Origin: Bacteroidales bacterium
Lineage (GTDB): Bacteria; Bacteroidota; Bacteroidia; Bacteroidales; VadinHA17
DNA: 64,000 bases
Reading direction: 5' to 3'
Assembly (NCBI GenBank): GCA_003141895.1
Contig: PLNT01000010.1
Location: 118,487-182,486 of the forward strand
The notes under the pieces are model-generated. The model was not told the DNA's origin and made no database searches. It was given only the letters and a program-made list of their open reading frames with translations. Of the stretch, positions 57,007 to 64,000 are shown piece by piece; position 1 is the first letter of the stretch; every line of letters starts with the position of its first letter. The translations under genes were made by a program, and so were the position numbers.

Positions 57007-57405
57007 GTTTATATTCTTTTGGTTAGTTATAAAATATTATATTTTTAAGAGTTATTGTCACTAAAGGTCTGGGTATAAAAACTGTTTAAAGCAAATCTAC
57101 AGGAAAAATCAATTAAAAAGTCATATGAAATTTAACCAATAATGATACTTTTTTAATGAATACAAGAAGAATTTTTAAATTTAAGTATTATAGTAATATG
57201 TAGTTACAAATCATATATGCGTGATCATATGGAGCACTAAGATCTACGGAATTTAAGTCCTTATGACCATCTCTTTGTTAATGGATCCAAGACAAAATAA
57301 TATTCACTTTGCAAAGAAACCCTTTGTTGTAATAGATAGGTTCTTCAAATCAGTAGAAAAACAATTAACAGATAACCATAATTATCTGGAATAGTTTTTA
57401 TACTA
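57007..57405. other. Intergenic region holding copy B of the shared element
   Basis: A 399-bp gap between the start of the oxidoreductase gene and the stop of the AraC gene. The part from 57160 to 57405 shows no ORF, hairpin or repeat that I can support. Confidence 0.6.
57092..57159 (-). promoter_or_regulatory. Shared locus element, copy B, with -7 box
   Basis: The 42-bp core is 57118-57159, and a -7 box TAGATTTG (57099-57092) lies exactly 18 nt downstream on the minus strand. It matches copy A over the core and through the -7 box. The oxidoreductase ATG is about 85 nt further. Confidence 0.85.
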
Positions 57406-58257
57406 TCACTCAAACTGTTTGGCAAACTGGGTTGGGGTCAGATTCATGCTGCGTTTGAATTGTCTATTGAAATTAGAAAGATTTGTAAAACCACATCCAT
57501 AACAAATCTGTGACATACTCATTTTTTTTTCTGTTATTAGTCTGCATGCATGTCCGATTTTAACTTCATTGAGAAAGGTAATAAAATTTTTCTTTGTTCT
57601 CTCCTTGAAATACTTACTGAAGCCCTGAGGTGTCATACTCGCATGTCTGGCGACACTATCAAGATCAATATCGTTTCGAAAATTTTCAAGGATAAATTTG
57701 TAAATATTATTCAATCTAAATGACTCATTCTGGTTAAGTTTACCATAATAACCAATACTGGACAGAATCCGGTAATTCTTGCTTTGTGCCAGGACATTAA
57801 GTATATTCAATAATTCAATAACACGCTCAAATCCAGGCATATATAACATTTTCCTGATCCTTAGGCCTATTCTTTTCTTCTCTGCGTCATTAAAGCTCAA
57901 CCCCCTGGCCGATCGGTTAAGCAGTTCATTTATCCTACTAAGGTCATGCTTATCGAAGAAATCTTTACCCAGGAAATCATGCGGAAACTGAATGATTAAT
58001 TGTTTTGACTTTGGTTTTGGTTCCGCATTCATATTTCCAAACCATCTATGTGGTAGATTAGGACCAAGCAATATTAATTCAGGGTCCTCGATATCTGAAA
58101 AGTAGTCTCCAATATTTATTTTACCTTCTACGTGATAAATAAAAGCTAGTTCATACTCTGGATGAAGATGCCAGGAGATGTCGAAACGATTAAAATGTTC
58201 TTCTTTAACCAAAAAAGATGTTTCTGATAATAATACCTTCTCAAATGAGGGTTTCAT
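57406..58257 (-). CDS. AraC family transcriptional regulator
   Basis: A 283-residue regulator. The N-terminal cupin-type sensing domain has ISWHLHPEYELAFI and ILLGPNLPHRWF. The C-terminal double HTH contains LDSVARHASMTPQGFSKYF and ISQICYGCGF-like SMSQICYGCGFTNLSNFNRQF. It lacks membrane segments, so it senses a cytoplasmic sugar or derivative. It is divergent from susC and flanked by copies B and C of the shared element, making it the best candidate activator of the locus. Confidence 0.93.
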   Translation of the reverse strand: MKPSFEKVLLSETSFLVKEEHFNRFDISWHLHPEYELAFIYHVEGKINIGDYFSDIEDPELILLGPNLPHRWFGNMNAEPKPKSKQLIIQFPHDFLGKDFFDKHDLSRINELLNRSARGLSFNDAEKKRIGLRIRKMLYMPGFERVIELLNILNVLAQSKNYRILSSIGYYGKLNQNESFRLNNIYKFILENFRNDIDLDSVARHASMTPQGFSKYFKERTKKNFITFLNEVKIGHACRLITEKKMSMSQICYGCGFTNLSNFNRQFKRSMNLTPTQFAKQFE

Positions 58258-58317
58258 AAAAATGGCTTGTATTTTAATTGTAATGGTAATACTTTATTTT
58301 TACTTTCTCCATTATAC

Positions 58318-58385
58318 TCATTAAAAAAGTATCATCATTGGTTAAATTTTATGTGATTTGTTGGGTGTTTTATAATTTAACTTTG
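58318..58385 (+). promoter_or_regulatory. Shared locus element, copy C, with -7 box of susC
   Basis: The 42-bp core is 58318-58359, starting TCATTAAAAAAGTATCATCA, with one mismatch to copy A. A -7 box TAACTTTG (58378-58385) lies exactly 18 nt downstream, the same spacing as in copies A and B, although the spacer and flanks differ. The susC ATG is about 104 nt further. Confidence 0.88.
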
Positions 58386-58489
58386 TTTGAACCTAAACTA
58401 TAAACAACTTTTAAATTATACCAAACCTCGAAAAACTTATGTGCCGTCTATATTATCTTTCAAATTTAACTTACCTAATCAACTCTACT

Positions 58490-61400
58490 ATGGGAACATT
58501 GAAAAACTCTCTATTTTTATGGAGACGATGTGTAATATCGATTCTCCTGTTAATCTTTGCGATCGGCGTCACCTTCGCTCAAGGAAGGGTCGTTAAAGGA
58601 AAAGTAACATCCGCGACTGAAGGACCATTAGCTGGAGTAAACATTGTGATCCAGGGAACAACACAGGGGATCATGACTGACAGCAATGGAACATATAGTA
58701 TTAATGTTCCAGGTTCTGAAACAGTACTTGTTTTCTCATTTATCGGTTACACACCTCAGGCAATAACAGTCCTTAATCAGACAACGATCGATGTTGTACT
58801 TGCGCCTGCCATGAGTGCACTGAATGAGGTTGTTGTTACTGGGTACGGCACACAGAAGAAAAGGGAAGTTACCAGTTCTATCGTAAGTGTAAAATCTGAT
58901 GAGTTCAATAAGGGTAACGTAAATAATCCCATTCAATTGATTCAAGGTAAAGTGGCCGGGTTAGATATTAGCCGACCCGGTAGCAATCCAAATGGAACAT
59001 ACGATATTCGCTTGAGGGGGTTAAGTACTATTGGTGCAAATATCGGACCCCTGGTTGTTATTGATGGTGTGATTGGAGGATCTCTTGATAATGTGGATCC
59101 GAACGATATTGAATCCTTAAATGTACTAAAGGATGGTTCCGCTGCAGCTATTTATGGAACCAGAGGTTCAAGTGGTGTAATTCTTGTTACAACGAAGAGA
59201 GGTAAACCAGGGCAAAGTGTCGTCGAATATGATGGTTATGTTACTCTAGAGACGGTTGCCAAAAATACACCCGTTATGAATGCCTCAGAATGGAGATCAT
59301 TATCAGCCGAAACCAAATTGGGAACGGACTTTGGAGCAAGCACAGATTGGTTCAAGGCAATAGAACAGACAGCCATATCAAGTGTGCATAACCTTTCCAT
59401 GTCTGGAGGAGCTAATAAGACGAGTTACCGGCTTTCAATCAATTATCATGATGCCGAGGGTATTATGATCACCACAGGATATAAACAGCTTAATGGAAGG
59501 ATTAATCTCACCCAAAAAGCAATGAATGATAAGTTAACCTTAGATGCGAATATCGGAGCTACGGAGAAGATATCAAAGTATGGTTTTGACGCTGCAGTTC
59601 ACTATGCTGGTCTATACAATCCGACATCTCCTATAAAAAGCGATGATCCCGCATTCGATAAATATAATGGATATTTTCAACAAGTTTTATCCGATTATTA
59701 TAACCCAGTTTCAATTCTGGAGCAAAACGATAATGAGGGGGAAAATAGTTTGATGAACCTTTCATTAAGAGGTACTTACGAAATTGTTAAAGGTTTGTCT
59801 GTAGACGCTTTTATTGCTGTACAAAAAAGTGGTGCGTTAGGTGGTCAATATTACAGTAAGAATGAGTTTTGGGGGGGAGCCGCAGCTGGAAGTATTATAG
59901 GAAATGCCGGAGGAATGAACAGGAATGGCTTAGCTGAAAGACAAGAGGATAATTCCTCCACCCGGCTTTTTGAATCTACTGTCCATTATATTGGAGATAT
60001 TGGTTCTTCTCTGAACCTCAGCTTATTGGGTGGATATTCTTATCAGGATTTTACCAATCAAGGCTTTCACGCTGAGGGTGGTAACTTTATTACCAATGAT
60101 TTTACATTCAATAATTTTGGCGCTTCTCTCGATTTTCCGAATGGGTTAGGCAAAGTAACCAGTTATAAAGATTTGAATAAACTTGGTTCATTTTTCGGAC
60201 GTGCTAATTTGAATATCAACAGTTTATGGTTCTTAACAGCAAGTGCGAGATATGAAGCTTCAACCCGGTTTGGTAAAAATCACAAGTGGGGATTGTTTCC
60301 AGCTTTTGGAGTTGGGATGGATCTAGCCAAAGTGATAAATGTAAGTTCAATTGACAACCTCAAACTAAGAGTTAATTACGGTATAACTGGAAACCAGCCA
60401 TCAAGTAGTTATCAGTCATTGCTTCGGTTTGGTCCTCAGGGCAATTTCTTCTATAATGGCTCTTTTGTTCCAGGATACACACCAGTGAGCAATGCGAACC
60501 CCGATCTTAAATGGGAAAAGAAAGGTGAATTTGACGCAGGATTCGATTTTTCGATTTTGATGTCCAAATTTGTAGGATCACTCGATTTTTATACGAGAAC
60601 AACAACAGATCTGTTATTTTCATATCAAGTTCCTGTTCCTCCAAACCTTTATAATCAGGCACTGCTGAACCTAGGTAAAATACGAAGCAGAGGCCTGGAG
60701 TTATCTCTTACATGGAATGCCATCAAGAAATCAGATTTCTCTTATATCATGACCTTTACTCCTTCATACAATATTGAGAACACATTGATTTCTCTATCTG
60801 GTATGTTTAATGGTTCTGAATTGCATTATGGAACACAAGATCTGGCTAACGTCGCTACACCAGGTCAAAATGGTGTCCCAATTGTAAGAGTAGAAGAAGG
60901 TAAACCTATCGGCCAGTTATATATGTTAGTTTCTCAGGGAATTGATTCACAGGGCAACCTCATTATTGTGGATCAAAACAATGATGGGGTCATTGATCAA
61001 GCGGACAGGGTGGTAGTTGCAAACGGTTTGCCTAAACTTCTATTTGGATTTAACAATACACTTAGTTATAAAAACTGGGATCTGAATGTTTTCTTCCGTG
61101 GTGTATTCGGTCATCACCTTGTTAATATTTTCCGAGTATATGAAGTACCAGACTTGATCCAATCATACAACGTGCCAAAGCAGACTGCTAGTGATATGAG
61201 AAATGCCAGTACAGGAGCTCTTCTCAACAATTCTTCAGGCATTCTGACCAATAAAGATGTCGAAAATGCTTCTTTTGTATCTCTTGACAACTTGAGTTTA
61301 GGCTATAACTTCAATCTACCTAAAATTAAACAAATCAGTAAATTAAGGTTGTATCTTGCTGGTAACAACTTATTCTATCTTACTAAATACACTGGTGCAG

Positions 61401-61522
61401 ATCCTAACCCGAGATATGACGATCCTGATACAAATAATAGTCCACTCGTACCAGGTGTTGACAGAACAACTACTTGGTTCAGGAGCAGATCGATAACGAT
61501 TGGTGCTAATGTTGTTTTTTAA
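58490..61522 (+). CDS. SusC/RagA family TonB-linked outer membrane protein
   Basis: About 1010 residues from MGTLKNSLFLWRR at 58490, preferred over 58439 because a signal peptide ending near VTFAQ follows directly. A carboxypeptidase D regulatory-like domain (GRVVKGKVTSATEGPLAGVNI to FSFIGYTPQ) precedes the TonB-box and plug (VVVTGYGTQKKREVTSSI) and a beta-barrel ending in TIGANVVF. It imports an oligosaccharide across the outer membrane with the SusD-like partner. No anti-sigma-interacting extension is seen, consistent with control by AraC. Confidence 0.93.
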   Translation: MGTLKNSLFLWRRCVISILLLIFAIGVTFAQGRVVKGKVTSATEGPLAGVNIVIQGTTQGIMTDSNGTYSINVPGSETVLVFSFIGYTPQAITVLNQTTIDVVLAPAMSALNEVVVTGYGTQKKREVTSSIVSVKSDEFNKGNVNNPIQLIQGKVAGLDISRPGSNPNGTYDIRLRGLSTIGANIGPLVVIDGVIGGSLDNVDPNDIESLNVLKDGSAAAIYGTRGSSGVILVTTKRGKPGQSVVEYDGYVTLETVAKNTPVMNASEWRSLSAETKLGTDFGASTDWFKAIEQTAISSVHNLSMSGGANKTSYRLSINYHDAEGIMITTGYKQLNGRINLTQKAMNDKLTLDANIGATEKISKYGFDAAVHYAGLYNPTSPIKSDDPAFDKYNGYFQQVLSDYYNPVSILEQNDNEGENSLMNLSLRGTYEIVKGLSVDAFIAVQKSGALGGQYYSKNEFWGGAAAGSIIGNAGGMNRNGLAERQEDNSSTRLFESTVHYIGDIGSSLNLSLLGGYSYQDFTNQGFHAEGGNFITNDFTFNNFGASLDFPNGLGKVTSYKDLNKLGSFFGRANLNINSLWFLTASARYEASTRFGKNHKWGLFPAFGVGMDLAKVINVSSIDNLKLRVNYGITGNQPSSSYQSLLRFGPQGNFFYNGSFVPGYTPVSNANPDLKWEKKGEFDAGFDFSILMSKFVGSLDFYTRTTTDLLFSYQVPVPPNLYNQALLNLGKIRSRGLELSLTWNAIKKSDFSYIMTFTPSYNIENTLISLSGMFNGSELHYGTQDLANVATPGQNGVPIVRVEEGKPIGQLYMLVSQGIDSQGNLIIVDQNNDGVIDQADRVVVANGLPKLLFGFNNTLSYKNWDLNVFFRGVFGHHLVNIFRVYEVPDLIQSYNVPKQTASDMRNASTGALLNNSSGILTNKDVENASFVSLDNLSLGYNFNLPKIKQISKLRLYLAGNNLFYLTKYTGADPNPRYDDPDTNNSPLVPGVDRTTTWFRSRSITIGANVVF

Positions 61523-61541
61523 TCCTAAGAATGAATAAGAT

Positions 61542-63230
61542 ATGAAAACAAAAGAAAGAAAAAATATGAAAAAATTGCTATTGCTCATTAGAGTTATAAC
61601 ATTTGGTTTAGTTTTAGCAGCTCTCAACACTTCGTGTCTCAAGTATGATGAAAAACTTTTTAGTCAGGTTACTCCTGACAATTTCTTCAAGACTGATGAA
61701 GAGTTAGTTTCAGCCTTAGGTGCTGAATATACACTATTTGCTCCATATGCAACAAGTAATCTTTTTGACAAGCAGGAAGCTACTACAGATGAGGTTGTTG
61801 TGCCTACAAGGGGACAGGATTGGGACGACGGTGGCACGAGCAGAAGACTTCATTTACATTCATGGAAGTATGAGGATAACGGAATGGGTGGTTCATGGGA
61901 TAATTGTTATGCTGGTGTAAATACAGCTAACCGATTGATTTACCAGTTTCAACTTCTTTTAAAGAGTGGAAGTATTACCAGCGATGCTTCAAGCGCTTAT
62001 GTTTCAGAACTTCAGACACTTCGCGGCTTTTTTTACTGGCAATTGGTTGACTTGTACGGGAATATCCCATTAGTTACTGATTTTGCCAGCCTGGATGCAA
62101 CACCTAAAACTGTAGCAAGAAAAGATGTATATGATTTTATTGTAACGGATTTGGAAGCAGCTGTTCCACTCTTATCAAAAACAGTAGGTGGTACCTATTA
62201 TGCACGGATGAATTATTATGCAGGTCAAACATTATTGGCGAAGTTGTACCTGAACGCTGAAGTTTATTCAGGTACTCCACAGTGGAACAAAGTAATCACT
62301 GCCTGCAACGAAGTGATTAATTCAGGTAAATATTCACTGGAAAGCAATTATTTTGCCAATTTTAATGAAAATAATTCTGGTTCCAAGGAATTCATTTTTT
62401 CGATTCCCTATGACCAGGTATTTTTCACAGGATTCAATTTAAGTATGCAAACTTTGCATTATGGCAGCCAGGCTACATATAATCTTACCTCCTCGCCGTG
62501 GAATGGTTATTGTTCACTTGAAAAGTTCTATAATTCATATACTGATAATGATTTACGAAAGGGTGATGTAGGTACACTCTCCGGCCCTGCAACAAAACGA
62601 GGCAATTTTATAGCAGGATATCAATATGTACTCGGTGGTGGATTAGTTACTGATGGGGGGGCTGACGCCAACGACCCAGATGGGCCTACGTTGAATTTTG
62701 GAAACATGTTGCATTCTCCTGCAGTGCCTCAGATCAATGAATTAGGCCCGCAGGCTTGGCGCCAATCAGGGGTGAGAATAGGTAAATGGGAGTTTGCTAT
62801 TGGAGGTACACCAGACCTGAGCAATGATTATGCAGTATTTCGATACGCCGATGTCTTGTTAATGAAAGCAGAAGCGCTCTTTCGTCTTGGTAATACAGCC
62901 GAGGCATTATCACTGGTTAACCAGATCAGAGAAAGGGCCGGTTTAACAGATCTGACCTCTTTAGATGGTAAGGTGAGTTTTGATTTGGCAGGGCCGGTTG
63001 TTTCAGGAGGAGAATTATTCAATGAAATGGGACGTGAAATGGCGTTTGAACACAACAGGCGTCAGGATCTGATCCGTTGGGGACTCTGGAATAGCAATGA
63101 TAAATGGGCAATTCCGTATAACAATGTAGGTGATGTAATTAAAACGACTGGAGATTATTTAAAAATCTTCCCGATTCCAAAAGATAAATTAGCTGCTAAT
63201 CCTTATCTGGTTCAAAACCCTGGTTATTAG
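61542..63230 (+). CDS. SusD/RagB family nutrient-binding lipoprotein
   Basis: A 562-residue surface lipoprotein (lipobox LNTSC). A second possible start, MKKLLLLIRV, lies at 61566 and gives a more typical signal peptide. The SusD pattern includes GSWDNCYAGVNTANRL, LRGFFYWQLVDLYGNIPLV, the YFANFNENNSGSKEFIF segment and the C-terminal ALSLVNQIRERAGL and GREMAFEHNRRQDLIRW. It follows susC by 19 bp and caps the transporter. Confidence 0.94.
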   Translation: MKTKERKNMKKLLLLIRVITFGLVLAALNTSCLKYDEKLFSQVTPDNFFKTDEELVSALGAEYTLFAPYATSNLFDKQEATTDEVVVPTRGQDWDDGGTSRRLHLHSWKYEDNGMGGSWDNCYAGVNTANRLIYQFQLLLKSGSITSDASSAYVSELQTLRGFFYWQLVDLYGNIPLVTDFASLDATPKTVARKDVYDFIVTDLEAAVPLLSKTVGGTYYARMNYYAGQTLLAKLYLNAEVYSGTPQWNKVITACNEVINSGKYSLESNYFANFNENNSGSKEFIFSIPYDQVFFTGFNLSMQTLHYGSQATYNLTSSPWNGYCSLEKFYNSYTDNDLRKGDVGTLSGPATKRGNFIAGYQYVLGGGLVTDGGADANDPDGPTLNFGNMLHSPAVPQINELGPQAWRQSGVRIGKWEFAIGGTPDLSNDYAVFRYADVLLMKAEALFRLGNTAEALSLVNQIRERAGLTDLTSLDGKVSFDLAGPVVSGGELFNEMGREMAFEHNRRQDLIRWGLWNSNDKWAIPYNNVGDVIKTTGDYLKIFPIPKDKLAANPYLVQNPGY

Positions 63231-63274
63231 TAATAAGATCTGAAGAAAAGTTTCGCAAACATGTTTTAGTTAAG

Positions 63275-63309
63275 GAGCAGACAACATATTATGTTTGTCT
63301 GCTCTTTTT
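63275..63309 (+). terminator. Rho-independent terminator after susD
   Basis: GAGCAGACA (63275-63283) pairs with TGTCTGCTC (63296-63304), extended by ACATA/TATGT inside, and is followed by five Ts. It closes the susCD unit. Confidence 0.85.
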
Positions 63310-63399
63310 ATAAGGTTGAATTAATATGATTTATTGGATTCATACCAAAATTAAGCTGTTGGTAGAAAATCTGTTTTCCCCCATTTAAATATTATCAAT

Positions 63400-64000
63400 T
63401 TGAATAATAGAAACTGGTTAGCCGGGTTGATATTTCTGATTTCTTTATTAGAGTGGTCATGCAAATCAAAACAGCTTGATTCCGATCAAAGACCCTTATT
63501 CTCACTTCTTGATAAAAAACAGACTCATATTGATTTTGAGAATAAACTGGAATATACTGAGGAATTCAATACATATACCTACAGGAACTTTTATAATGGT
63601 GCCGGTGTAGGTATCGGCGACTTTAACAATGATGGATTACCCGATATATATTTTTGCGGCAGCCAGGTTGGAAATAAACTATATATAAATAAAGGCAATT
63701 TTGTTTTTGAGGATATAACTGAAAAAGCTGGTGTGGCCTGCAAGGGTTCATGGTCTACCGGAGTAAGTATTGTTGACATTAATGGTGATGGCTGGCCTGA
63801 TATTTATGTTTGTAAATCAGGCAAACTCGGGGGACCTCATCGCAAAAATGAATTGTTTATTAACAACGGCGATCTTACTTTCACTGAGAGAGCGGCTGAA
63901 TATGGCCTTGATGTTATGGGATTATCAAACCATGCAGCATTTTTTGATTATGACCATGATGGTGATCTTGATTGTTATCTTTTGAATAACTCCTTCCAGT
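63400..64000 (+). CDS. CRTAC1/FG-GAP repeat lipoprotein (partial, C-terminus off window)
   Basis: The frame is open from about 63355 to the window edge without an ATG, so the likely start is TTG at 63400 (or ATT at 63391). A hydrophobic stretch and lipobox-like LLEWSC follow. Three calcium-binding FG-GAP units are visible: GIGDFNNDGLPDIYFC, IVDINGDGWPDIYVC and FFDYDHDGDLDCYLL. This fits the large UnbV/ASPIC-type surface proteins often encoded after susCD. It lies beyond the terminator, so it may have a separate promoter. Confidence 0.8.
   Translation, partial: MNNRNWLAGLIFLISLLEWSCKSKQLDSDQRPLFSLLDKKQTHIDFENKLEYTEEFNTYTYRNFYNGAGVGIGDFNNDGLPDIYFCGSQVGNKLYINKGNFVFEDITEKAGVACKGSWSTGVSIVDINGDGWPDIYVCKSGKLGGPHRKNELFINNGDLTFTERAAEYGLDVMGLSNHAAFFDYDHDGDLDCYLLNNSFQ

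Noticed and set aside
58439..58489. Longer start for susC
   Set aside because: It would put 17 extra residues before a normal signal peptide.

Overview
The window looks like the chromosome of a Bacteroidota member, probably an environmental Bacteroidales or relative. Evidence includes a SusC/SusD pair, an AraC regulator beside it, Bacteroidota-type promoters (TTTG, about 18-21 nt, TAnnTTTG), almost no Shine-Dalgarno sequences, a roughly 700-residue ribosomal protein S1, and the families DUF3822, SiaB/SiaC and DUF4450-like. The genus cannot be read from the sequence.

Region 1 (1-3242, minus strand) is the edge of a defence or restriction locus. It holds a type I-like DNA methylase gene broken by one extra base, followed after 13 bp by a large protein carrying two PD-(D/E)xK-like nuclease motifs that runs off the window. 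Region 2 (3529-25255) is ordinary core chromosome: an ABCG-like ABC transporter, a SiaC/SiaB phospho-switch pair, an rRNA methyltransferase, a C-terminal processing protease, GMP synthase, RNase Z, a STAS protein, ribosomal protein S1, a nucleotide-sugar run (ugd, rfbA, rfbC, rfbD, phosphohexomutase), YjbQ, a RecD-like helicase, DUF3822, rsmD and tRNA-Asp.

Region 3 (25256-28084) is a scar next to tRNA-Asp. It has short direct repeats, a G-rich patch, an orphan ORF, and an HTH-type gene that appears split by an IS5-like insertion sequence. Region 4 (28068-64000) is a large carbohydrate-use locus. Three transcription units, gfo/idh-thuA-glycosidase (57006 to 52196), an rbsACB-type ABC importer with enzymes (51893 to about 30892), and susC-susD (58490 to 63230), are each preceded by the same 42-bp element exactly 18 nt upstream of a TAnnTTTG -7 box. 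This is the strongest new signal in the window. It suggests one activator, most simply the AraC protein at 57406-58257, switches on the whole locus.

The locus combines TonB-dependent uptake (SusCD), several large secreted proteins resembling glycosidases but without a confident family, an ABC sugar importer (uncommon in Bacteroidota), and a sodium/solute symporter. Intracellular enzymes point to L-xylulose-type chemistry: an FGGY kinase like LyxK, a 3-epimerase like UlaE/SgbU, a PfkB kinase, a class II aldolase and a uronate-isomerase-like protein. The substrate is not evident. Three of the catabolic genes carry strong Shine-Dalgarno sequences unlike their neighbours, suggesting transfer from outside the phylum.
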